27,877 nt of DNA, taken from assembly GCA_022766795.1 (NCBI GenBank), contig JALEPE010000094.1, forward strand, positions 1 through 27,877, written 5' to 3'. Below are positions 7,146-14,714 of the stretch, piece after piece. A program made the position numbers and the translations under genes. How positions within the stretch are numbered: the stretch's first letter is position 1; each line of letters opens with the position of its first letter. Below the pieces are notes generated by a model. It was not told the origin of the DNA. It saw nothing but the letters and a program-made list of their open reading frames with translations, and did no database searches. The DNA comes from Helicobacter sp. (GTDB taxonomy: Bacteria > Campylobacterota > Campylobacteria > Campylobacterales > Helicobacteraceae).

Positions 7146-8987
7146 ATGCAAACACAATCTCTACAGCCTTTATCTGACGCACTTTTACAAACACTAAAAA
7201 AGATTCCAAACAACAGCGGTGTCTATCATTATTTTGATGGCAACGGACGATTACTTTATGTGGGCAAGGCAAAGAATCTAAAAAATCGTATCAAAAGCTA
7301 CTTTCGCTTCTTACCCACCCTAGCTCCAGCACCAAATTTAAGCCCAAGAATTGCGCAAATGATAAGTCAAGTCGCACAACTGCGTTATATTGTCGTAGAA
7401 AATGAAAATGACGCCCTTATTTTAGAAAATTCTCTTATTAAACAGCTAAAACCAAAATATAATATTTTATTGCGCGATGATAAAACTTATCCCTATTTAT
7501 GCGTGGATTTACAAGAAGATTTTCCGCGCATTACTTTAACACGCAAAGTTCTCAAAAAACAGGGGTTAAAATATTTTGGACCTTTCTCAAGTGGCGCAAG
7601 AGACCTTTTAGATTCTATTTATACAATATTCCCCTTAGTGCAAAAGGAATCGTGCAAGAGAGGCAAAAAAGCTTGTTTATTTTATCAAATTCAACAATGC
7701 CTTGCGCCCTGTGAAAATAAGGTTACAAAAGAACAATACGGAAAGATTCTCAACAATGCGCTAGAATGCGTGGAGAATCCCAAAAAGATCCTTAAAAAGT
7801 TAGAAGAAAATATGTTACAACTCTCCGAAAAATTGCGCTTTGAAGAGGCAGGAATCCTGCGTGATAGAATCATAAAAATCAAGCAATTAAATCCATTATC
7901 TTCTGTTGATTTCGCAGATATTGTGGATTTAGATGTATTTGCGCTTGCTTGCTTGGATAAACGCGCGGTTTTAGTTAAATTTTTTATGCGGCAAGGCAAA
8001 ATCATCTCAAGCACCACACACAGCATTAAAAGTGAAATAGGCTTTGATATGCTAGAGATTTACAAGCAAGCGATTCTAAATTACTACGCAAACCCTTTGC
8101 CTTTAGTGCCAAAGCAGATTCTAATTCCTTTTGATTTAGGCGAGAGCGCACAGGAGTTAGAGCAGTTTCTGCACGACAAAACAGGCAAAAAAATCACAAT
8201 CCACAATCCAAAAAGTGGGGAAAAAAAGCGGCTATGCAGCCTTGCCATTGAAAACGCAAAAGAAATTCTACGTTTAGAGAAAAGCGATAACGATGCAATA
8301 GCGCAGGCACTCAAAACATTATTACATTTACAAAATGTGCCTTATCGTTTTGAAGTCTTTGACACCTCACACCATAGAGGCGCACAATGCGTGGGAGCGA
8401 TGATTGTCTATGATGACAAAGATTTTATGAAAGAATCCTACCGCCACTATTTACTAGAAGGCAAAGACGAATACACACAAATGCGCGAAATGCTAATGCG
8501 GCGCATTGAGGATTTTGCAGCAGAATCTCCACCAGATTTATGGGTGATTGATGGTGGTGCGGGGCAAATTAATTTAGCTAAAAGTTTATTGCGGAGTGTT
8601 GGAGTCAATTTAGAAGTCATTGGAATCGCAAAGGAAAAACTAGATAGCAAGGCACACCGCGCAAAAGGTGCTGCGAGAGATATTCTGCGCAATGAATCTT
8701 TACAAGAATATCATTTGCCGCCGAGTGATAAGCGATTGCAGTTTTTGCAAAAACTGCGCGATGAGGCACACCGCTTTGCCATCACATTCCACCAAAAACA
8801 AAAACAAAAAACAATGCAACACTCTAAAATCTTAGAAATTAAAGGCATAGGAAAAGCAACACAAAACAAACTCTTAGCGTATTTTGGCAGTTTTGAGAAT
8901 ATCAAAAATGCAGAGCTTGATACATTAGAAAAAGTACTTCCAAAAAATCTAGCACAATTAGTGTTTAAGGTGTTATCAGAAAAATAA
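7146..8987 (+). CDS. uvrC: Excinuclease ABC subunit C
   Basis: UvrC makes both incisions in nucleotide excision repair once UvrB has marked a lesion. At 613 residues it is full length. The N-terminal GIY-YIG nuclease domain shows GVY at 25-27 and YVGKAKNLKNRIKSYF from residue 38, cutting 3' of the lesion. A UVR motif that binds UvrB lies near residue 220 (KLRFEEAGILRDRI). The RNase H-like domain that makes the 5' cut has FEVFDTSHHRGAQCVGAMIV and WVIDGGAGQINLA, with the expected Asp residues. A helix-hairpin-helix pair ends the protein (EIKGIGKATQNKLLAYFGS). It starts two bases after the preceding stop, so translation is probably coupled. The gene ends convergently with the unknown gene at 9043-9528. 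Confidence 0.96.
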   Translation: MQTQSLQPLSDALLQTLKKIPNNSGVYHYFDGNGRLLYVGKAKNLKNRIKSYFRFLPTLAPAPNLSPRIAQMISQVAQLRYIVVENENDALILENSLIKQLKPKYNILLRDDKTYPYLCVDLQEDFPRITLTRKVLKKQGLKYFGPFSSGARDLLDSIYTIFPLVQKESCKRGKKACLFYQIQQCLAPCENKVTKEQYGKILNNALECVENPKKILKKLEENMLQLSEKLRFEEAGILRDRIIKIKQLNPLSSVDFADIVDLDVFALACLDKRAVLVKFFMRQGKIISSTTHSIKSEIGFDMLEIYKQAILNYYANPLPLVPKQILIPFDLGESAQELEQFLHDKTGKKITIHNPKSGEKKRLCSLAIENAKEILRLEKSDNDAIAQALKTLLHLQNVPYRFEVFDTSHHRGAQCVGAMIVYDDKDFMKESYRHYLLEGKDEYTQMREMLMRRIEDFAAESPPDLWVIDGGAGQINLAKSLLRSVGVNLEVIGIAKEKLDSKAHRAKGAARDILRNESLQEYHLPPSDKRLQFLQKLRDEAHRFAITFHQKQKQKTMQHSKILEIKGIGKATQNKLLAYFGSFENIKNAELDTLEKVLPKNLAQLVFKVLSEK

Positions 8988-9002
8988 ACGATTTTATCTC
9001 TT

Positions 9003-9031
9003 AAAAAATTGGCTAGAAAAGGATTTTAGCC
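9003..9031 (-). terminator. Rho-independent terminator for the sigma-54 gene
   Basis: Bases 9011-9031 form a hairpin with GGCTA/TAGCC at its base, extended by a G-T and two A-T pairs, with a five-base loop. On the minus strand the stem is followed by a run of T (complement of the A-run at 9003-9008). It lies just past the stop at 9043. It could also slow transcription from uvrC, but the plus-strand tail is not T-rich. Confidence 0.65.
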
Positions 9032-9042
9032 CGCAATCTTTC

Positions 9043-9528
9043 TTAAAAATTGCCAAAATATCTAACTGCACTGATTTTTTTATCGACTGCACCCAGTAAA
9101 TCTTTATTGCTTTGACTTAAATTTGCATTTTGTAAAAGATTTTGTGTTTGGGAGGAATCAAGGCTTGGATTAAATTTGTACAAAACATCAAAACCTATTT
9201 TTTCCTCTTTGCTTAAGATTCCACGCTCAAACATCGCTAAACCAAGTGCGTTAAGATTACTAGTATCACCATTTTGACTGAAGTCTTTAGCAAAATTGCG
9301 CAAATTAGAAAAGTCATTACTCAATGTAAAAATATCATTAACTTCTGTCTCAAACAACTTTTGGGTATTATCAAATAAAGATTCAATACCCTGCACACCT
9401 TGTGTTTCTTTTGTTTTGAAAACCGAATTAAAACCACTCTCTTTGGAATATCCCGAAATTCCTTTATTATTGTCGTAAGCTTGGCTTAAAAGTCCCCAAA
9501 TTTGGCTGTTTTTGTCATTCACTTGCAT
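9043..9528 (-). CDS. Hypothetical protein with sigma-54 promoter, candidate flagellar-regulon member
   Basis: I do not recognise the family. The product is 161 residues, soluble, rich in Asn, Ser and Gln, with no signal peptide or membrane segment. It reads MQVNDKNSQIWGLLSQAY at the start, has a probably helical centre (IESLFDNTQKLFETEVNDIF), and ends VDKKISAVRYFGNF. A GTG at 9531 is also in frame, but AAGGA lies seven bases before the ATG at 9528, so I prefer the ATG. A GG-N10-GC element sits about 35 bases upstream and a terminator directly follows, so the gene is a separate unit. In Helicobacter and Campylobacter sigma-54 mainly drives hook, rod and basal-body genes; a role in flagellar assembly is inferred only from this. 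Confidence 0.75.
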   Translation of the reverse strand: MQVNDKNSQIWGLLSQAYDNNKGISGYSKESGFNSVFKTKETQGVQGIESLFDNTQKLFETEVNDIFTLSNDFSNLRNFAKDFSQNGDTSNLNALGLAMFERGILSKEEKIGFDVLYKFNPSLDSSQTQNLLQNANLSQSNKDLLGAVDKKISAVRYFGNF

Positions 9529-9562
9529 CACTATATCCTTTTGTTAATTTGTATAGGATTTA

Positions 9563-9580
9563 AAGCAAAATATATTCCAT
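9563..9580 (-). promoter_or_regulatory. Sigma-54 (RpoN) promoter, -24/-12 type
   Basis: Read on the minus strand the sequence is ATGGAATATATTTTGCTT: GG at 9578-9577, ten bases, then GC at 9566-9565. This fits the GG-N10-GC rule and the wider TGGAA...TTTTGCTT form known from Campylobacterota RpoN promoters. A start near 9553 would give a leader of about 25 bases containing AAGGA before the ATG at 9528. Confidence 0.6.
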
Positions 9581-9582
9581 AT

Positions 9583-9870
9583 CTAGTCAGACTTTTTGTT
9601 TCTGCTATCAATTGCCTTCTGTTTTTCCTCTCTTGCCTTTTTCTTTTCCTCCAAACGCATTCTCTCTAAATTCCGCTGACGCTCTTTGGAACGTCTATAT
9701 TTTTCAATAAATTCTGCTCTTTCCGTTTGATTTTGGTATGTAATGGGGCGAACAAACAAAATCCCGAGCATTAAAACAAAGAAAAAAATGGAAGTTTCTT
9801 GATTGGAAGTCAGCTGATACCACGCCATTGCGATTGCAAGAGAGACGATAACCTTCAAAAGAGCAACCAT
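9583..9870 (-). CDS. Small membrane protein with charged helical tail
   Basis: I do not recognise this 95-residue protein. Two hydrophobic segments occupy about residues 2-19 and 27-42 (VALLKVIVSLAIAMAW and IFFFVLMLGILFV). The remaining ~50 residues are almost entirely charged (RRSKERQRNLERMRLEEKKK and onward) and probably form a long basic helix in the cytoplasm. The start ATG 9870 has GAGGA a few bases upstream. The gene follows the SdhE-like gene by nine bases and closes the pepF-led run, so it is probably co-transcribed. A membrane anchor or nucleic-acid-facing role is possible, but nothing in the sequence decides it. Confidence 0.75.
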   Translation of the reverse strand: MVALLKVIVSLAIAMAWYQLTSNQETSIFFFVLMLGILFVRPITYQNQTERAEFIEKYRRSKERQRNLERMRLEEKKKAREEKQKAIDSRNKKSD

Positions 9871-9879
9871 TAGAGTCCT

Positions 9880-10698
9880 CTATAACATTTTGGGTATTAT
9901 TTTGTGTGCGCTAAACTTTAGGGATTCTGCATTCGCATCATCAAAGAGAGCTAAAATTACTTGCGGGATAAACAACAATGGAATCTCTGCGGTATCCCTA
10001 CCCATAGAATCTTGCAAGTTTTTGATATGTCTATCCATTAATTCAAAGTTTCCAATATTTGGGGTTAAAATAAAATCTACACCGCTATCCATCATTTCAT
10101 AATAATCCATTCCACCCATTTTATAGGCTAATTGCGGATTGGTTTGTAGCAAATACGCATAACTTTCTTTAAAAAATGGCAGGATTTTTAAACCTGTTAA
10201 GCTTTCAATCTGCGGGATAATCTGCGATTCCTTTACATAACTTTGCAACTCCCTATCTAAAATAAAAGCACATTTAAAGCCACTCCAACGCCCTTTCTTT
10301 AGTGTTGAAGGCTTTAATGCACTAAAGATAACCTCCGGTGCAAACACGAAAGTATTTTCCAATCCTAAAATATCAATACTTTCTCCACAAACCTTATTCA
10401 TTACTTCTCTAAACTCTGTATTTTCATACAATATCTTAAAAAGTCGCATAATTTCAAAAAGGCTTTGAGAATCACAAACAAGCAGTTTTTGTTCCTCTAT
10501 TTGCGCACTCTTTAATACCTTAATCAATGATTTATAATAAGCGGTAGGATTCACACAAGGTAGAAATTTATTATCCAACGCAATCTTTTTTGTTAGAGTA
10601 ATAGAGATATTAAGCTTATTGAGTAAGGTTGTTAGATTCTGTATTAGAATCTCTGACGATGAATACAAACAATTATGTAATACAATGCAAGCTTCCAT
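9880..10698 (-). CDS. SdhE/HdrB-like (CCG-domain) protein with most cysteine ligands lost
   Basis: This 272-residue protein follows the pattern of SdhE/HdrB, which carry two cysteine-rich CCG domains. The C-terminal half has the family framework around the last ligands: VDFILTPNIGNFELMD (residues 207-222), where HdrB has TPCPxCxxNLD, then AEIPLLFIPQVILALF where it has a 'PVLYxTQLLGLAL'-like end. The cysteines are missing there (TPN-IGN), and the CCG position is filled by PFF at 174-176. The N-terminal half keeps single cysteines at 10, 48 and 75, roughly where Cx31-39CCx35CxxC would fall. It starts directly after the SdhB-like stop, with GGAG upstream, so the pair is coupled. Electron transfer through clusters in the C-terminal domain looks impossible. 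I recall an 'HdrB C-terminal domain' annotation for Helicobacter relatives. Confidence 0.75.
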   Translation of the reverse strand: MEACIVLHNCLYSSSEILIQNLTTLLNKLNISITLTKKIALDNKFLPCVNPTAYYKSLIKVLKSAQIEEQKLLVCDSQSLFEIMRLFKILYENTEFREVMNKVCGESIDILGLENTFVFAPEVIFSALKPSTLKKGRWSGFKCAFILDRELQSYVKESQIIPQIESLTGLKILPFFKESYAYLLQTNPQLAYKMGGMDYYEMMDSGVDFILTPNIGNFELMDRHIKNLQDSMGRDTAEIPLLFIPQVILALFDDANAESLKFSAHKIIPKML

Positions 10699-11451
10699 TT
10701 ATACTCCTAAATGTTTTGAAATTTTTGATTTAAAGCTTTGCATTTTTGGATTATCACAACGATCCAACATTAGCATTTTTAACTCTGCAATACACTCATC
10801 AAACTTATCATCACGCGGATATAAATAAGTTTGCAAGTTCTGTGCATTTAAGATTCCATTTTCTAAATCGCACACAGCCTCTAAAATATTTTGTGTTTTA
10901 TGTTTCGCATACAAAGCAGCCGCAAGAATAAAAAATGCCTCACCCAAATACTGCGGATTCTCAACACTTAAAGGTGTAGCATATGCAAAAGGCAAGAATG
11001 ATAACAAAAACGCATTACTTAAGGCTTGGGATTCTAAATTCTCCACCTTAATTTCTTTAAAATCTGCATTTTTAAAAATACTTAACACTTCATCAAGTGC
11101 TAATTCATCTAAACCTAATTCCTTCAGTGGCGCAATAGTGTCCAAAAAAGGCTTAATATCAATAATCAAATCTTTTAAAGCAAGATGTGGATTCAGCGGC
11201 TCTATTTTCCACTCATTACCAAACTGCCTCATTAAAGATTCCACACTTAACCCAAAGTCAAAGACTACTACGCTATTAATTTTGAATCCATATGCATTAT
11301 ACCCATATGCATAGACTTGGTTTTGCACGATTTTAAGTAAGTCAAATAAGGTTTTTTGAGGATTTATTTTAATAGTAAGCTTTGCAAAATAGGGCAAATA
11401 ATCCGTCTGCACATCAAAACGGAATAATGCTAAATCAATTTTTTTATCCAT
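10699..11451 (-). CDS. SdhB-like protein lacking all iron-sulfur ligands (DUF5644-like)
   Basis: This 250-residue protein matches the iron-sulfur subunit of succinate dehydrogenase/fumarate reductase along its length but not at the cluster sites. The ferredoxin-like half has FRFDVQTDYLPYF (10-22), TLFDLL (34-39), AYGYNAYGFKIN (48-59) where SdhB has CRxGxCGSCAMxIN, and IEPLNPHLALKDLIID (83-98) matching 'PL..fPViKDLvVD'. The second half has PQYLGEAFFILAAALY (166-181) matching 'P.flGPA.L..A.R', and GILNAQNLQTYLYP (199-212) where SdhB has GxWxCHxCxxCxxxCP. Every expected Cys is replaced; the only cysteines are at 194, 220 and 232. The start ATG 11451 has GGAGA upstream. It is probably a structural or regulatory descendant of a respiratory subunit, not an active one. 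Confidence 0.78.
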   Translation of the reverse strand: MDKKIDLALFRFDVQTDYLPYFAKLTIKINPQKTLFDLLKIVQNQVYAYGYNAYGFKINSVVVFDFGLSVESLMRQFGNEWKIEPLNPHLALKDLIIDIKPFLDTIAPLKELGLDELALDEVLSIFKNADFKEIKVENLESQALSNAFLLSFLPFAYATPLSVENPQYLGEAFFILAAALYAKHKTQNILEAVCDLENGILNAQNLQTYLYPRDDKFDECIAELKMLMLDRCDNPKMQSFKSKISKHLGV

Positions 11452-11490
11452 TCTTTCTCCAACACTAAAAAATTCTGAAAGTATAGCAAA

Positions 11491-11964
11491 TTATTTTTTA
11501 AACCTTTTGTTTTTTGGGTTTGCTAAAAGTGCTTGCATAGAGCTATTAACCCCCTCTTCTTCCGCTATAACATCTGTATTCATTTGCGCAAATGTCGCAA
11601 AAAGATTAATATAGATACAAAAATCTGTTTGCAAATTATCATCATTTGGCAATAAAATCTGTGCAATACTTCGCAAAGGAACCGTTACAAAACTACCCAA
11701 ATTATATTCTCCAAACCCTGCTTCAAAATATAAATTTTGAGAATCAACTTCCAAGCTTTCAAAAGTATAGCCCGCTAAAATAAATACAGTTAAATCACTA
11801 AATGCGCTAGAAATTGAATCAGGAAGAGTAGGCTCAAACTTCACACACTGCACATTGCACACGATAGAAAAGTGTAATTTTTTGCGCATTAAATATTCTA
11901 AAATCTCTTGACAATGCCTATTTTGCATCATTTGAAACTTCTTATCCTTCAGCAAAACTTCCAT
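11491..11964 (-). CDS. SspB-like protein, candidate ClpXP adaptor
   Basis: This 157-residue protein looks like SspB, which binds ssrA-tagged proteins and delivers them to ClpXP. Helix ILEYLMRKK (21-29) is followed by HFSIVCNVQCVKFEP, in place of 'W.pylvVd....gV.VP', then LTVFILAGYTFESLEVD (58-74) and LYFEAGFGEYNLGSFVTVPL (78-97), which matches the SspB core 'isF.aRFgG....v.VP', then SIAQIL where SspB has 'aVlaIYa'. A disordered tail follows and ends KNKRFKK; SspB also ends in a flexible tail with a short basic ClpX-binding motif. The start ATG 11964 is fixed by AAGGAGGAG just upstream, overlapping the pepF stop. This is a by-eye match; the family is not well described in Campylobacterota. Confidence 0.7.
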   Translation of the reverse strand: MEVLLKDKKFQMMQNRHCQEILEYLMRKKLHFSIVCNVQCVKFEPTLPDSISSAFSDLTVFILAGYTFESLEVDSQNLYFEAGFGEYNLGSFVTVPLRSIAQILLPNDDNLQTDFCIYINLFATFAQMNTDVIAEEEGVNSSMQALLANPKNKRFKK

Positions 11965-11973
11965 TTCTCCTCC

Positions 11974-13716
11974 TTATAAAAGCCCCTTTAAGCCCTCTAG
12001 CAACAGCCGCACTTCATTCATACCAATATTCCAAAAATCATCACTCTCAATATCTAAGCCAAAAATCCCCACCAACTCTTTGGGAGACTTGCTACCGCCA
12101 AGACTTAAAAACTCCTCGTATTTTGCCACAAAATCTGCTTTGTTGCGGCGATAAACTCCAAAAAGCGCAAAAACCAAAAGTTGCCCATAGCTATACGCAT
12201 AGCAATAAAAAGGCGTGTGGATAAAATGTGGAATATACGACCACCAAAGGCGATAATTCGGTGTCAAAACCACGCTTTTACCAAACATCTTTTGATTCTC
12301 CTCCTGCCAAAGATTGCTAAGCTCCTCACTGCTTAATTCGCCCTCTTTTTGATGCACCAAACGTTCAAAATTCGTAAAGACATTTTGCCTAAAAAGTGTC
12401 GCAAACACATCTTCTAGCTTCCCTGCATAAAGCTCAATTTTTTGTTCCTTGCTTAGATTTTCTTTCATTTTCTCAAACAATAGCATTTCCGCAAACACCG
12501 AAGCGGTTTCTGCGGTTGTTAAAGGCGTATCGGCATTGAGATACCCAACCCTATAAGAAAGGGTTTGATGAATCGTATGCCCTAATTCGTGCGCCATCGT
12601 AAAAACATCGCGTCTGCGATTGGTGTGATTAAGCATTAAATAAGGGTGAGCACTCGGCACTGCACTATGACTAAAAGCCCCGCCGCGTTTGTTTTCTCTT
12701 GGGTGAGAATCCACCCAACCCTCTTTGAAAGCGCGTTGTGCGATTGCATAAAACTTAGGTGAAAAATCCTCAAAGGTTTTCAAAACGATTGCTTTGGAAT
12801 CTTGATAATTAAATTCCGCCTCCTCCTTGCAAGGCAAAGGCGCATAGCGGTCGTAATCATAAAGTGTTTCTAAGCCCAAAATTTTCGCCTTTAGTGTGTA
12901 ATACTCCTCCACGATTCCAACATTTGCATTAATAGTATTCACCATAGAATCCACACTTTTTTGCGTAGTTTGGTTATCCAAATGGCGGGATTCCTCCAAG
13001 TTTGCGTATTTTCTTAGCTGCGTAGTGATTTTTAAATCTTTGCGCACAACATTATAAATATAAGTCAGCAAATCAAGATTCTGCTTTAACCCTGCACTTA
13101 AGGATTCTTGCGCCATTTTGCGCACTTCTCTTTCCTTATCATACAAGAGGCTTAAGACTTCCTCCTCCCCTACTTCCTTTTGTGCGCCATTCAAAGAAAT
13201 ATTAAAACGCAAATGGCTTAAATGCTCATCAAAAAGCCGCTTGAAGCTATCCACGCCCACAGGTTGCATTTTTAGCAAAATAGTTTCCTCTTGCAAGCTT
13301 AATTGGTGCTTAGAATCCTTGCTTAAAAGCTCCAGATAATACCGATATTCTTTAGCGTTTTGGATAAAGCACTCTTGCAATGCTGAATCTAGCGCATTAA
13401 ACTCCAAATCAAAAAACAAAAGCGATTCTTGTGCCTTATTGATTTGCATTTCACATTCCGCATAAAATGCCCCCTCTTTTGTGTTGGAGGCAAAACAAAG
13501 AAAGGCATAAGTCATCACGCGCGAAAGCTCTTCGCAAATCTTTTCATAGTTTTGCAGACTTTGGTAAAAGTTTGTAGGCGTCAGACTAGCAATTTTATCT
13601 TTATAGCTTTCCTCAAAGGCTTTTGCTTTCTCTATACTCTCTGCAATCGCATTTTGCAAGGATTCTTTATCTTTAAATAATGCGGTGAGATTCCATAAAT
13701 CTTGTGTATTAGACAT
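11974..13716 (-). CDS. pepF: Oligoendopeptidase F (M3 family zinc peptidase)
   Basis: PepF is a cytoplasmic zinc endopeptidase that cuts short peptides. The HExxH site reads MAHELGHTIHQ at about residue 375, and the third zinc ligand Glu lies in VFAEMLLFEKM about 25 residues on. The N-terminal helical domain, LMLNHTNRRRDVFTMAHELG and the C-terminal YAYSYGQLLVFALF stretch are all typical, and the length (~580) is normal. ATG also occurs at 13719 and 13749. AAAGGA at about 13728-13723 places the ATG at 13716 six bases away, so I prefer it; the longer form from 13749 would start upstream of this ribosome site. It heads a run of five genes on this strand. I recall the same neighbours after pepF in H. 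pylori. Confidence 0.92.
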   Translation of the reverse strand: MSNTQDLWNLTALFKDKESLQNAIAESIEKAKAFEESYKDKIASLTPTNFYQSLQNYEKICEELSRVMTYAFLCFASNTKEGAFYAECEMQINKAQESLLFFDLEFNALDSALQECFIQNAKEYRYYLELLSKDSKHQLSLQEETILLKMQPVGVDSFKRLFDEHLSHLRFNISLNGAQKEVGEEEVLSLLYDKEREVRKMAQESLSAGLKQNLDLLTYIYNVVRKDLKITTQLRKYANLEESRHLDNQTTQKSVDSMVNTINANVGIVEEYYTLKAKILGLETLYDYDRYAPLPCKEEAEFNYQDSKAIVLKTFEDFSPKFYAIAQRAFKEGWVDSHPRENKRGGAFSHSAVPSAHPYLMLNHTNRRRDVFTMAHELGHTIHQTLSYRVGYLNADTPLTTAETASVFAEMLLFEKMKENLSKEQKIELYAGKLEDVFATLFRQNVFTNFERLVHQKEGELSSEELSNLWQEENQKMFGKSVVLTPNYRLWWSYIPHFIHTPFYCYAYSYGQLLVFALFGVYRRNKADFVAKYEEFLSLGGSKSPKELVGIFGLDIESDDFWNIGMNEVRLLLEGLKGLL

Positions 13717-13864
13717 CATATTTCCTTTAAATTTTTGGAATTTTACCATAAAAGCTTTTGATAAGTGGCTAAAACTTGCCCTGCGTGTTTAAAAAACAAT
13801 GGTATAAAGCATCTAAAAGAAAAGTATCCTAACATATAAAAAAATATAAAGAGGTCACTTTGTT

Positions 13865-14617
13865 TTATAAAATATTCTTAGACTTTAATGCTTGATAAAC
13901 AATCTCTTTTCTTAAATGCAACCCCTCTTTTTTAATATCCGCATTTAAGGCAAAGAAATAAACTTCCTTGCTTGTTTCCACATAACCTACATACCAACCA
14001 AGGATTCCATTCCAACCACTCTTAGCCCTAAGTATGAAAAGTTCATTTTTCTCTATAATTAGCATATCCTTAACTATGTCAATATTGCTTTTAGGGATTG
14101 GGAGATTTTCACTATAAAACTTTTTTAAAAATTCTATCTGTTTAAAGGTGGATATTTTCAAATCATCATTCAGCCAAAAAGCGGATTTATCTTTCCCCAC
14201 CCTTTTGTTTCCATAGTTAAATTTTGAAAGATAACTGACATACTTTTCTTTGGAGATTTTTTGTGAAAATTTCTGATAACACCAAACACAACTTGTTTGA
14301 ATTGCGGATTGCAATGTTTGATTCTTGTCACAAAGCGCATATCCCCTTACAATTCCGTTCTATTTTATCCTATCGTTTTTTGATACAACGATATTTTCAT
14401 TTAACGCAATTAAAGTATGGGGTATTTTAAAAGTTGAAGCGGCACAGAATCGCATATTTGCTCTTTTTTGGTTATAAACATATAATTTGTCGCTCTTAAG
14501 CGTTGCAATAACCAAAGTTCCCTTAATATTAAAATTTTTAAAAACTCTTTCCAATACTACATCGTCAGCATTTAATAAAGCAAACAAGAAAAAGAGTGGG
14601 CTTAAAATTCTAATCAT
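13865..14617 (-). pseudogene. Class D (OXA-type) beta-lactamase gene with one in-frame amber codon
   Basis: The frame from ATG 14617 to TAA 13865 encodes a complete ~250-residue class D beta-lactamase except for TAG at 14362-14360 (codon 86). All catalytic motifs are present with family spacing: STFK with Ser61 and Lys64, SCV with Ser109 (48 after the nucleophile), YGN at 135-137 (74 after), a Trp at 148 and KSG at 199-201. Residues 1-17 form a signal peptide ending LNA. Around the stop the sequence is IK-stop-NG, where these enzymes usually have IxWDG, so a single TGG-to-TAG change explains it. Both halves share one frame, so this is not a frameshift. No good Shine-Dalgarno sequence precedes the ATG. 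Unless the amber codon is suppressed, no active enzyme is made. Confidence 0.88.
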
Positions 14618-14673
14618 TATTTTATCAATTTAATACAAGAGGGGGTAAAATTACACAAATTAAAAGGAGAGAG

Positions 14674-14706
14674 CCTTTAAGGATTCCTTAAAGAATCCCT
14701 AAAGAG
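14674..14706 (-). terminator. Probable groESL terminator hairpin
   Basis: GGATTC (14681-14686) pairs with GAATCC (14693-14698) across a six-base loop. After one mismatch CTTTA (14675-14679) pairs with TAAAG (14700-14704). It starts about 10 bases past the groEL stop. The minus-strand tail is pyrimidine-rich (CTCTCTCCTTTTAATTT), not a pure T-run, so some readthrough into the beta-lactamase gene is possible. Confidence 0.55.
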
Positions 14707-14714
14707 GAGCGAAA

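Noticed and set aside
7691..8026. 111-residue minus-strand frame inside uvrC
   Set aside because: It lies wholly within uvrC on the opposite strand, with no ribosome site or family resemblance.
9011..9031. Terminator of uvrC
   Set aside because: The hairpin exists, but the T-run is on the minus-strand side; it is better assigned to the gene at 9043-9528, though some effect on uvrC is possible.
14360..14617. Two separate small genes at 14360-14617 and 13865-14314
   Set aside because: They lie in one frame, join across a single TAG, and together give a full class D beta-lactamase with correct motif spacing.
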